This document shows, piece after piece, positions 17,997-25,597 of a stretch of DNA of 64,000 nt. How positions within the stretch are numbered: the stretch's first letter is position 1; each line of letters opens with the position of its first letter. The DNA comes from Brevibacillus reuszeri (lineage in GTDB: Bacteria; Bacillota; Bacilli; Brevibacillales; Brevibacillaceae). The notes beneath the pieces are model-generated. The model did no database searches. It saw only the letters and a program-made list of their open reading frames with translations, and was not told where the DNA came from. Both the position numbers and the translations under genes were made by a program. The stretch spans positions 558,001 through 622,000 of the forward strand of contig NZ_BEXF01000001.1 of assembly GCF_002897295.1 (NCBI RefSeq), in the 5' to 3' direction.

Positions 17997-20615
17997 CTAG
18001 TGATCAGGAAGTACTTCCTTTTCAACCAAAGCGATATCCTGGGCTTTTAACACAGCCTGTGTACGATTGGTCACCCCAAGCTTCCCGTATATTCGATGCA
18101 GGTAAACCTTGACTGTCCCGACTGTATTTCGCAGCTCCTCAGCAATTTGCTTGTTGGATGCACCTTGGGCCAGCATAGACAAGATGAGCATTTCCTTCCC
18201 TGTCAAAGGTTCGATTAAAGGGGAAGGGATCTCGATCACTTTGCTTGGTTCTTTTTTGGGACATAAGGAAAGCAATTTCTTCACATAGGCTGGCGAAACA
18301 ATCGGTGTGAGCTTGTTTACCCTTCTCTTACTGCGTTCCTTGTAGGCTGTGAGCAAGTGAGACATGGCAACTCCATGGTCGATAAAGCTGCGCGTATATT
18401 GGTTCGCTTCCCCGATTACGAGCGCCTCATGCAAAGACAGCAGTGCCTCTGGCTTTTTTCCAAGCTGCTGCAATGCCAGTGCTTGCATGACCGCAATGTC
18501 CACCTGGCTGGTCAGCAGTCCTTCTCGTTTTGCAGCAGGTCTCAGCTTATTCAAAATTTGCAGGGCTTCGTGCTCCTGATTTTTTTGAAGCTGCAAATGA
18601 ACGTAGGTAAGCAGCTCCAGCTCTTTGTGGATCGTGGGTTGTTCTAAAAAAGAAAGAGGCAGTGCTGCGAGCTCCGACTCAGCCTGTGAAATATCCCCTT
18701 CCTGCAAAGCAATCCGCACAAGAAAGGCGCGCAACGAGGAAAGCCAGTGGGAGGCAGACCAGTGCTGGATTGTATCGAGAGCATCTTCGATGATGGCGCG
18801 CGCAGCTTGCGTATTTCTCTGGACGAGCTTGATTTTTGCCAGTGTCAACGAATAAGGCACGAAAAGTCCAGCAATTCGCTCGCGGCGAGAGGTCGGCTCT
18901 ACCTGACCTAACAGCTTGAGGCTGTCCTCTAGTTGATTGCGCTCGTAGTACCCTTCTGCCATCGCCTGGATGACGTACAGATTGATCAACGATTCCTGCC
19001 AGCCTTGAGCGGAAATGATCTCGCTGAAACGCTTGCCGACACTCTCCGTTTGAGCGGAAATCATCCCTTTTAGACCAAATGAGGTGCGTCTGATAAATGG
19101 CTCCGTCGTATTGAAATTAAAGTGATAAAATAGCGGGTCCTCTGGCAAGGTTTGATCCAGCTGAGAGGAGCTGGCCACCCAGCTATCGAAGTCGCCTGTG
19201 GCAAAAGCGAGATTGGCTTTGACGAATAACAGGCCGCTGAAAAACTTGAGCTGTTCTTCGGAAACGTCCATGGCTGCACATTGCTTGTCCAGACGGATGA
19301 GCGCTTCTTTTGCCCGATTGGTTTTTCCGCACGTAATCAAAATAAAGGCGTGAAGTAATGAAAGAACCGGGGGCAGCATGTCACTCGGCTGGGGAAAGCT
19401 GTCCAACCAGCGCAAGAGTGTGGCAAACTCCCCAAGCTGGATCAGTGTAGAGATATGCTGCTCCAGGAAGTGTGCAGCAAGCTGGTAATCCGTTGCTGCA
19501 AGTGCATGATCGATCGCCTCTTCATACAAGCCTCGTCCAGCAAAGGACTCGCTTGCGACCCGGTGAAGCTCCAGCGATTTTTTCGAATCAAGCTGGTATA
19601 GCTGGTTGCGCAGGAAGTCTGTAAACAAATGATGATACCGATACCAGCTTTGATAATCATCCAGTGGAACCAGGAAAATATTTTGGGCGTGCAGCTGGTT
19701 CAGCATTTGCTGACTATTCGGTTGCCCGGTGAGTGCATCGCAAACTTGTGCATCCATCCGCGACAAAATGCACGTTTGCAGCAAAAAGCGCTGTGTATCG
19801 AGTGGGAGTCTCAGCCATACCTCATGCAGCAAATACTCCGAAATGTTGCGATGAGAACCGGTAAAGCTTTGGAAAAACTGATCTGGTTGTGCTGTATTGG
19901 CAAGCGAGATGGCAGCCAGTTGTAGTCCTGCTACCCATCCTTCTGTACGCGTCTGCAGCTGATCCATTTGCTGTGAGGACAGGGGGAGCTTATGGACCTC
20001 ACGATAAAAGGAATTTGTCTCCTCCTGCGTAAAAAGGAGCTGCGTTGCGTCCAGCAGGTATGCTTCGTGACGCAAGCTCCATTTTGAGGTGGAAAATGGG
20101 AGCTTGCTGCGACTGGCGATATAGAGATGAACGTTACTTGGCGCGTATTCGATAAAATAGCTAAGACTCGCATGAACCATGTCTTCGGTCAGCGTATGAT
20201 AATCGTCGAGAATGATGACTACATGCTGGTCGATGGAAGACAACTCATTGAGGAGGGAGTCAATGAAAGTGTAGATAGAGGTGTGCGAGGTAGCTTTTAT
20301 GGAAGGCTCCATCCGTTCTGCAAGCTGGGGATGTACGGAGCCTGATAATGAAAAGACGATATATCGCCAAAAACGAATTAAGTCATTATCCATCTCGTCG
20401 AGAGACAACCATGAGGCAATGGATCTGTGCCGATGTGCCCACTGAGTGAGCAGGGTTGTTTTTCCGTATCCAGCGGGTGCAAGCAAAGTGGTCAGTCTGC
20501 CTTCCAATCCACGCTCCAGTAGTTCAAGCAGCTTCTCCCTGGCAATTCGATGGGATTGGAACGACGGCAAGGCCGTTTTTGTCCTTAGCATAATGGAATG
20601 CTCAAAGCGATCCAT
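17997..20615 (-). CDS. MalT-like LuxR family ATP-dependent regulator
   Basis: An 872-residue STAND-class regulator. Walker A is APAGYGKTTLL (46-56) and the sensor motif VVIILDDYHTL follows in the NTPase domain. A long TPR-like helical region (about 380-780) precedes a LuxR helix-turn-helix in the last 70 residues (LAQGASNKQIAEELRNTVGT). Such proteins activate transcription after binding an inducer and ATP. The start is supported by AAAGGAGG immediately upstream. It is divergent from a CapA-like gene, with three GCGTAAA repeats between them. The inducer is unknown. Confidence 0.92.
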   Translation of the reverse strand: MDRFEHSIMLRTKTALPSFQSHRIAREKLLELLERGLEGRLTTLLAPAGYGKTTLLTQWAHRHRSIASWLSLDEMDNDLIRFWRYIVFSLSGSVHPQLAERMEPSIKATSHTSIYTFIDSLLNELSSIDQHVVIILDDYHTLTEDMVHASLSYFIEYAPSNVHLYIASRSKLPFSTSKWSLRHEAYLLDATQLLFTQEETNSFYREVHKLPLSSQQMDQLQTRTEGWVAGLQLAAISLANTAQPDQFFQSFTGSHRNISEYLLHEVWLRLPLDTQRFLLQTCILSRMDAQVCDALTGQPNSQQMLNQLHAQNIFLVPLDDYQSWYRYHHLFTDFLRNQLYQLDSKKSLELHRVASESFAGRGLYEEAIDHALAATDYQLAAHFLEQHISTLIQLGEFATLLRWLDSFPQPSDMLPPVLSLLHAFILITCGKTNRAKEALIRLDKQCAAMDVSEEQLKFFSGLLFVKANLAFATGDFDSWVASSSQLDQTLPEDPLFYHFNFNTTEPFIRRTSFGLKGMISAQTESVGKRFSEIISAQGWQESLINLYVIQAMAEGYYERNQLEDSLKLLGQVEPTSRRERIAGLFVPYSLTLAKIKLVQRNTQAARAIIEDALDTIQHWSASHWLSSLRAFLVRIALQEGDISQAESELAALPLSFLEQPTIHKELELLTYVHLQLQKNQEHEALQILNKLRPAAKREGLLTSQVDIAVMQALALQQLGKKPEALLSLHEALVIGEANQYTRSFIDHGVAMSHLLTAYKERSKRRVNKLTPIVSPAYVKKLLSLCPKKEPSKVIEIPSPLIEPLTGKEMLILSMLAQGASNKQIAEELRNTVGTVKVYLHRIYGKLGVTNRTQAVLKAQDIALVEKEVLPDH

Positions 20616-20783
20616 GGTTCCTCCTTTCGCTTATGCATCTTCAGTCATATGACCCCATTATACTTGTTTTCTTGCAACGTTCGACATATGAAAGGCAGAA
20701 ATATAAAAAATTGAGACTATATTTTTGATGTTTGGCGATCCTTGCGCAAATTCCGCTATTTTTCTTTTAGCCGTCGGTTTAAC

Positions 20784-20831
20784 GCGTAAAATTTCCTTTG
20801 CGTAAAAGACAGGCTTCAACAGGCTTTACGC
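20784..20831. promoter_or_regulatory. Cluster of GCGTAAA repeats between LuxR-type and CapA genes
   Basis: GCGTAAA occurs at 20784-20790 and 20800-20806 in the same orientation and inverted as TTTACGC at 20825-20831. The 300-bp divergent region holds no gene. These repeats may be the site of the MalT-like activator, which typically binds spaced short repeats. That assignment is inference. Confidence 0.45.
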
Positions 20832-20915
20832 TCGTTGCCCACTAGAATGATGGCTAACTAGAGGGAACGAGAGAGGTGCAGGAAAATCGGACGCATTCAC
20901 CGGATAGTAATCAAT

Positions 20916-21953
20916 GTGACAGTAAGCATGCTTTTGGTTGCGATGAGCACAGCCCCTATATCGGTTCGGGCAGACAGCGGTACACAAGGAGAAAAGGCAG
21001 AGGGAGATGAGGCGATAGAGGTAGCGTTTGTAGGCGATATGATCTTGGATAAAAGCGTGGGGGTACAAATCGCGAAAAACGGTGTGGATTATCCGTTTGC
21101 AAGGACCAAGGAATTTCTCAAGCAGGCTGACTTGACTATCGGCAATCTGGAAACGCCTGTCAGCACGAGAGGCAAGCCTGAGAAAAAAGAGTTTACGTAC
21201 CGTGCGAGGCCCGAGACGTTAAAAGGGCTGGTGAATGCAGGCTTCGATGTCGTCAATCTCGCAAACAACCATAGCCTCGACTACGGGATGGACGCTTTGT
21301 TTGACACGATGCAGCATTTGCGAAATGAGAAGATCGGTTATGTCGGGGCAGGAAGAAACGAAGCAGAGGCATTCGCTCCTTACCTGCAAACGATCAAGGG
21401 CAAGCGTGTTGCTGTCATTGGCCTCAGCCATGTCCTGCCCAATCGCCAGTGGTTTGCGGGCAAAGACAAGCCTGGCTTGGCCCACGCCTACTCATACGAG
21501 CCGATGCTGACCTATGTAAAGAAAGCGGTGGAGCAGTCAGACATTACGATAGCAGTCATGCACTGGAATTTGGAATACAAGGATATGCCGGAAGCCTATG
21601 CCCGCGAGCTGGCACGAAAGCTAATCGACAATGGAGTAGACGCGATCATAGGCTCGCACAGCCACTCAATCATGGGTGTCGAATTTTACAAGAATGTCCC
21701 CATCTACTATAGTGTTGGCAATTTCGTCTTCACGACCTCTTACAATCCAAAGGGGAGGGAAGCGATGATGGTAGGATTGACATTTACCAAAGAGGGAACC
21801 AAAAGTCGAGTGATTCCAGTCAAAATTGCCAATGGTCAGCCGACCCCGATGGATGCAACCAATAAACAGAGGATCATCGACAAGCTGAACCGAATCTCAT
21901 ATGAAGCGGTTGTAGATCTGACAGGACAGGTTACTCCAAAGAAAAAAGAATGA
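20916..21953 (+). CDS. CapA family poly-gamma-glutamate/capsule-type metallophosphoesterase
   Basis: An exported CapA-like protein (345 residues from GTG 20916). Motifs are AFVGDMILDK near the mature N-terminus, GNLETPVS, NLANNHSLDYG, VIGSHSHSIMGVEFYKN and YSVGNFVF, all hallmarks of the PGA_cap metallophosphoesterase fold. The signal peptide ends near SVRA/DS. The reading frame is open back to 20862 and the GTG lacks a good ribosome site. A GAGAGGTG site lies just before ATC 20886, and ATT 20895 is further downstream, so a non-canonical upstream start adding basic residues is possible. CapB/CapC partners are not present here. Confidence 0.82.
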   Translation: MTVSMLLVAMSTAPISVRADSGTQGEKAEGDEAIEVAFVGDMILDKSVGVQIAKNGVDYPFARTKEFLKQADLTIGNLETPVSTRGKPEKKEFTYRARPETLKGLVNAGFDVVNLANNHSLDYGMDALFDTMQHLRNEKIGYVGAGRNEAEAFAPYLQTIKGKRVAVIGLSHVLPNRQWFAGKDKPGLAHAYSYEPMLTYVKKAVEQSDITIAVMHWNLEYKDMPEAYARELARKLIDNGVDAIIGSHSHSIMGVEFYKNVPIYYSVGNFVFTTSYNPKGREAMMVGLTFTKEGTKSRVIPVKIANGQPTPMDATNKQRIIDKLNRISYEAVVDLTGQVTPKKKE

Positions 21954-21983
21954 ATGCCATCATCGAATGAAAGGTGGAAAAAC

Positions 21984-22526
21984 ATGGTCACAGGCGAAAA
22001 AAGAGGCATTTTTTTAATTACAGGCGTCATGGCTTCCGGGAAGTCTACAGTTGCGCAGCTTCTGGCCGAAAAATTTGAAAAGGGTGTACACGTCAGGGGA
22101 GACATTTTTAGGAGAATGATTGTAAGCGGACGAGAAGAAATGCTGCCGGATTCTAACGAAGAAGCAATCAGACAGCTGCGATTGCGCTACCAAATAGCGG
22201 CACAAACCGCAGACGCTTACTTTGAGGCAGGGTTCAACGTGGTGTTGCAGGACGTTATTCTCGGTCCTATGCTTCAGGAAATAGTTGAATTAATTCGCAG
22301 CCGACCATTGCATGTGATCGTGCTGACGCCGTCACAAGAGGCTGTAGCAAACAGAGAAGCTGCCAGACCCAAAAAGGGCTATGGATTGTGGACGATAGCC
22401 GAGCTCGACCGTCAGTTGCGAGAAGAAACGCCAAAGCTGGGCATGTGGCTGGATACAACCGCCGACTCCGCAGCAGAAACAGTGGAGCAGATTTGGCAGA
22501 GCGCATGGACAAATGCTCGCGTTTGA
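21984..22526 (+). CDS. P-loop kinase-like ATPase (AAA_33/zeta-toxin-like)
   Basis: A 180-residue P-loop NTPase with Walker A GVMASGKS (14-21) and a fold typical of small phosphotransferases such as chloramphenicol phosphotransferase or gluconokinase. It probably phosphorylates a small molecule, but the substrate is unknown. The C-terminal half has REAARPKKGYGLWTIAELDRQLR, like the Bacillus family annotated as AAA ATPase/phosphotransferase. ATG at 21984 is chosen over 21954 because AAAGGTGG precedes it. It sits 30 bp after capA and probably shares its transcript. Confidence 0.75.
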   Translation: MVTGEKRGIFLITGVMASGKSTVAQLLAEKFEKGVHVRGDIFRRMIVSGREEMLPDSNEEAIRQLRLRYQIAAQTADAYFEAGFNVVLQDVILGPMLQEIVELIRSRPLHVIVLTPSQEAVANREAARPKKGYGLWTIAELDRQLREETPKLGMWLDTTADSAAETVEQIWQSAWTNARV

Positions 22527-22546
22527 TGGTGCTGACTGTGTGTTTA

Positions 22547-22587
22547 AACCTGGCTCCGCCAAAGGACATGGCGAAGTCAGGTTTTTT
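22547..22587. terminator. Terminator between convergent kinase and GNAT genes
   Basis: AACCTG-GCT-CCGCC pairs with GGCG-AAGT-CAGGTT around a short loop and is followed by TTTTTT. Confidence 0.82.
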
Positions 22588-22607
22588 ATTCTTATCAGGA
22601 TGCCTGT

Positions 22608-23021
22608 TCAGCTGCCAGCCATTCTGCGCATCATTTCTCTCCGTATAAAGCCATATTGCTCGTAAAGACCATGTGCATCCCGTGTTGCGAGCGTCATGTT
22701 GGTACGGCTTATCGACGGATGATCCACAACAATCTCCATCAGCCACTTACCAAGTCCAATCCCCCGATGGGCAGGATCGATGTACACGTCACATACCCAG
22801 GAAAAGGTAGCGTAATCACTTACTACCCGGACGAAGCCCGCTTGTCCGTTTTCGGCATACAGTCCAAAGCACAAAGAGTTTTCGATTCCTTTGAGAATCA
22901 TCTCTTTGGAGCGTTCGGCAGCCCAATAGGTCGTTTGCAGCCATTTACAAATCTGTTCTTTGTCGAGCAGCTGCTTGTCATCACGAATGAAATAAGGTAA
23001 TGAAGCGTGCTTCCATTCCAT
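22608..23021 (-). CDS. GNAT family N-acetyltransferase
   Basis: A 137-residue GCN5-type acetyltransferase. The acetyl-CoA binding motif A reads YIDPAHRGIGLGKWLM (about residues 82-97), followed by RDAHGLYEQYGF, a typical closing motif B. It belongs to the short stand-alone GNATs close to the YjdJ/AtsA-like group; the substrate cannot be predicted. It is a single gene, convergent with the kinase and divergent from the MocR regulator. Confidence 0.85.
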   Translation of the reverse strand: MEWKHASLPYFIRDDKQLLDKEQICKWLQTTYWAAERSKEMILKGIENSLCFGLYAENGQAGFVRVVSDYATFSWVCDVYIDPAHRGIGLGKWLMEIVVDHPSISRTNMTLATRDAHGLYEQYGFIRREMMRRMAGS

Positions 23022-23105
23022 CTGTATCCCTCCGTTTTCTCTTTACTCCTATGCTTATGATTCACTATACTGAAGGCACAGTCAGAGATAAACGGAGAAA
23101 AAGAA

Positions 23106-23125
23106 CATCTGTACCCACACAGATG
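23106..23125. promoter_or_regulatory. Short palindrome before the MocR gene
   Basis: CATCTGT (23106-23112) and ACAGATG (23119-23125) form a perfect 7-bp inverted repeat around 6 nt, placed just upstream of the MocR start. It could be an autoregulatory operator. Confidence 0.35.
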
Positions 23126-23142
23126 GAAGGCTGGTGAGAGCG

Positions 23143-24525
23143 ATGGAAAACAAATACGAAGTCGTGAAAAGCCGCATCAAAGAGCAGCTGCTTGCAAACA
23201 AAATAAAGCCGGGCGAGAAGCTGCCGTCGATACGAGCAGCCTCAGAGCAATGGGCATGCAGTGTCAATACAGCAATACGTGCTTACCAGGAGCTGGAAAA
23301 AGAGCATTTGATATACTCGGTGCCCAAAAGCGGGTACTACGCCGTGCTGCGTTCGGCAAGCAGCATGCAGTCGACGGTGGAGCGGATTGACTTTTCTGCC
23401 GCGAGTCCAGATCCGCAGGTCATGCCGTACAAAGATTTTCAGCATTGTCTCAACCGAGCGATTGAATTGTATGAAGACCAGCTGTTCAGCTACTCCGATC
23501 CGCAGGGCTTTTTCTCGCTGCGCAGGGAGCTGGAAAGTCATTTGGCGAGCTCTCAAGTATTTGCCTCGCCATCACAAATAAGCGTTGTTTCTGGTGGGCA
23601 GCAAGCTCTCCATCTGCTTGCCGCAATGCCATTTCCAAATGGAAAAAATGCAGTTTTGGTAGAGCAGCCTACCTTTCATGGAATGCTCCGCTGCCTGGAG
23701 CTGTTCGGAGTGACGACGCTCGGCATTGAGCGAGGGGCAGACGGAATCGACTTGGATGAATTGGAGCGGCACTTTCGCAACAACCAGATTAAATTCTTTT
23801 ATACGATTCCACGTTTTCATAATCCGCTCGGAGTTTCCTTTACCCAGACGCAAAAAAGGGAAATAGCGAGACTTGCGGAGCGCTATGATGTGTATATTTT
23901 GGAGGACGATTACTTGGCCGATATGGAGGTCACTGCAAAGGCCGATCCGATCTACAGCTACGATCAGTCAGGTCATGTGATTTACGTCAAAAGCTTTTCC
24001 AAAATCATGCTCCCAGGACTTCGACTGGCCACAGTTGTTTTGCCCGCTTCTTTAATGGAGACCTTTCGTATGTTTAAAGCATCGTGTGATTCCAGCACGT
24101 CGGTTTTGTCACAGGCGGCTCTTGAGCTATATCTGAAGTGTGGCATGTATGAGCATCATTCTGCGATGGTACGCGACCACTATCAGGCACGGATGCAAGC
24201 CTTGAGTGATGCCTGCAAGCGCCACCTGTCTCCGGCGTTTCGAACTGAAATCGTCAAAGGGGGCATTTTCTCCAGAATCCTACTCCCGGACTCGATCAAT
24301 CCAAATGACCTAATAGCTGGGCTTCACCACCAAAATGTACGGATTACTTCGACTGATCAAAACTACCTGCGTACGTTTACTCGGGACAATGGTGTGCGTG
24401 TCAGCATTATACAGACCGATGAAGATCAGATCGAAAAAGGCATTCGCCTATTGTCAGAGACTGCTGCTTCGATTGAAGACAAGCAGAAGAAAGACGGCTA
24501 TTGGCGCGTGATCGATTGGACGTGA
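23143..24525 (+). CDS. MocR-type regulator (GntR HTH fused to aminotransferase fold)
   Basis: A 460-residue MocR/PdxR-type protein. Residues 1-75 are a GntR winged helix (KLPSIRAASEQWACSVNTAIRAY). A long class I aminotransferase-like domain follows, with the PLP lysine K287 in VKSFSKIMLPGLR, the pyridine-contacting acidic residue in LEDDY (about 255) and FHNPLG. These proteins usually sense PLP or an amino-acid adduct and control vitamin B6 or amino-acid genes. ATG 23143 is taken as start; GTG 23134 is also possible. It is divergent from the GNAT gene. Confidence 0.9.
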   Translation: MENKYEVVKSRIKEQLLANKIKPGEKLPSIRAASEQWACSVNTAIRAYQELEKEHLIYSVPKSGYYAVLRSASSMQSTVERIDFSAASPDPQVMPYKDFQHCLNRAIELYEDQLFSYSDPQGFFSLRRELESHLASSQVFASPSQISVVSGGQQALHLLAAMPFPNGKNAVLVEQPTFHGMLRCLELFGVTTLGIERGADGIDLDELERHFRNNQIKFFYTIPRFHNPLGVSFTQTQKREIARLAERYDVYILEDDYLADMEVTAKADPIYSYDQSGHVIYVKSFSKIMLPGLRLATVVLPASLMETFRMFKASCDSSTSVLSQAALELYLKCGMYEHHSAMVRDHYQARMQALSDACKRHLSPAFRTEIVKGGIFSRILLPDSINPNDLIAGLHHQNVRITSTDQNYLRTFTRDNGVRVSIIQTDEDQIEKGIRLLSETAASIEDKQKKDGYWRVIDWT

Positions 24526-24630
24526 AAAACTGCACGCCAGGCATTGACGACGAGTGGAAGAGTATGGTAATTTGTATATATCAAAGTAAGTTAATCGGAA
24601 TTTATGCAATAAGCTGATCGGACCACCGAA

Positions 24631-24677
24631 GGCTCCTGTGAAAAAGACAACCAAGTCTTTTTCACAGGAGCCTTTTT
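24631..24677 (+). terminator. Strong terminator after the MocR gene
   Basis: An 18-bp perfect stem, GGCTCCTGTGAAAAAGAC with its reverse complement, a 6-nt loop and a T5 run. The surrounding 24526-24807 gap holds no gene. The ~90 nt before the stem showed no riboswitch I could recognise. Confidence 0.88.
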
Positions 24678-24807
24678 GATTGAATCATCCCAAGTGTTTT
24701 CATTGACAAACTGGGATTTCAGGAGGTATTATTAGAAAAACAAAACATACTAAGCGGGTAGGAATAATATAGATTGCTTTTATTATGTGAAAGGGAGGCT
24801 GGACCTT

Positions 24808-25002
24808 ATGCCAAAGAAACCAGAGGTAGTAGATGATTTGCTTTTGGAACGAATCGCAAGGGCTTTGGAAACCTTGGAATATGGCTCCATACATATCGTG
24901 GTGCACGATTCACAGGTGGTCCAGATTGAGCGGACAGAAAAATACAGACTCCCTGCTGAAAAGGTAGAGACCAAGTACAACCAGCTTCGCGCTAGCAAAT
25001 AA
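24808..25002 (+). CDS. YezD-like small protein (DUF2292)
   Basis: A 64-residue protein matching the DUF2292 family by the central ALETLEYGSIHIVVHDSQVVQIERTEKYR pattern (a strand-rich core after a short helix). Homologues in Bacilli are often linked to sulfur assimilation genes, but none is adjacent here. ATG 24808 is preferred over the in-frame ATG at 24787 because AAAGGGAGG lies between them. The next gene (DUF2325) starts 70 bp later in the same direction. Confidence 0.8.
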   Translation: MPKKPEVVDDLLLERIARALETLEYGSIHIVVHDSQVVQIERTEKYRLPAEKVETKYNQLRASK

Positions 25003-25072
25003 GCATAGAAATCAAAAGGAAAAGATCAAGCAAAAAACAATCGCTGGGATAAGAAGAGAGGAGGATTTAATA

Positions 25073-25354
25073 ATGGCAGGCGTTTTAGTAGTTGGAGGAG
25101 ATCGATTAGGGGATATTGAAAGCATGCTGCAGGATAAAGGATATCGCAATGTCTACCACGTATCCGGACGGAAAAAATCCGATGTAAAGGCGACCATCCC
25201 TTCGGACACAGAGCTTGTTCTCGTCTTTATCAACTTTGTCAGCCATAGCTTGAGCAAAAACATTAAGAAGCTGGCGAAACAGCAGCATGTCCCGATTGTT
25301 TTTTGCAGACGTTCCTGTGATGCTATCGCTATGTCCGAACCAGCCATTAGCTAA
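25073..25354 (+). CDS. DUF2325 family protein
   Basis: A 93-residue Rossmann-like protein opening with GVLVVGGDRLGDIESML and containing IPSDTELVLVFINFVSHSLSKNIKKLAKQQHVPIVFCRRSC, the diagnostic layout of DUF2325. Family members are small soluble proteins of unknown function, often next to stress or metal-related genes. It has AGAGGAGG upstream of ATG. It lies in tandem with the YezD-like gene and is followed by a hairpin at 25406-25437. Confidence 0.8.
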   Translation: MAGVLVVGGDRLGDIESMLQDKGYRNVYHVSGRKKSDVKATIPSDTELVLVFINFVSHSLSKNIKKLAKQQHVPIVFCRRSCDAIAMSEPAIS

Positions 25355-25405
25355 AAGAAAGGGGCTTTCGCTGTTGCAAAAGGCTCCCCAGCATATTCTT
25401 GAATG

Positions 25406-25437
25406 AATAGAGGTATTCAATGGAGAATACCTCTATT
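25406..25437. repeat. Perfect hairpin after the DUF2325 gene
   Basis: AATAGAGGTATTC and GAATACCTCTATT form a 13-bp perfect stem with a 6-nt loop. There is no T-run, so it is either a weak terminator or a protein-binding palindrome upstream of the sigma-54 promoter at 25538. Confidence 0.6.
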
Positions 25438-25488
25438 TGCTGTTTCCAAAGCAATCAGTAGAAAAATGTCGGATAAGCTCGAGGAAAA

Positions 25489-25506
25489 CTATTCATCGGT
25501 GAATAG
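25489..25506. promoter_or_regulatory. Palindrome upstream of sigma-54 promoter
   Basis: CTATTCA (25489-25495), four bases, then TGAATAG (25500-25506). This perfect dyad lies 32 bp upstream of the -24 element and is a candidate activator site. Confidence 0.45.
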
Positions 25507-25537
25507 GTGATGAGAGATAAGTGTTGATAGATATGGA

Positions 25538-25553
25538 TGGCACGAAATTTGCA
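25538..25553 (+). promoter_or_regulatory. Sigma-54 promoter of the peptide-binding protein operon
   Basis: TGGCAC (25538-25543), 5 nt, TTGCA (25549-25553) is a full match to the sigma-54 -24/-12 consensus, 45 bp before the start codon of the OppA-like gene. Confidence 0.82.
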
Positions 25554-25597
25554 GAATATTTTACTGAATCAGAAATTGTGGATGTAGGGGGTCCATC

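Noticed and set aside
24526-24680. Possible riboswitch or attenuator before the YezD-like gene
   Set aside because: The strong terminator is best explained as the end of the MocR transcript; I could not match the upstream 90 nt to a known riboswitch core.
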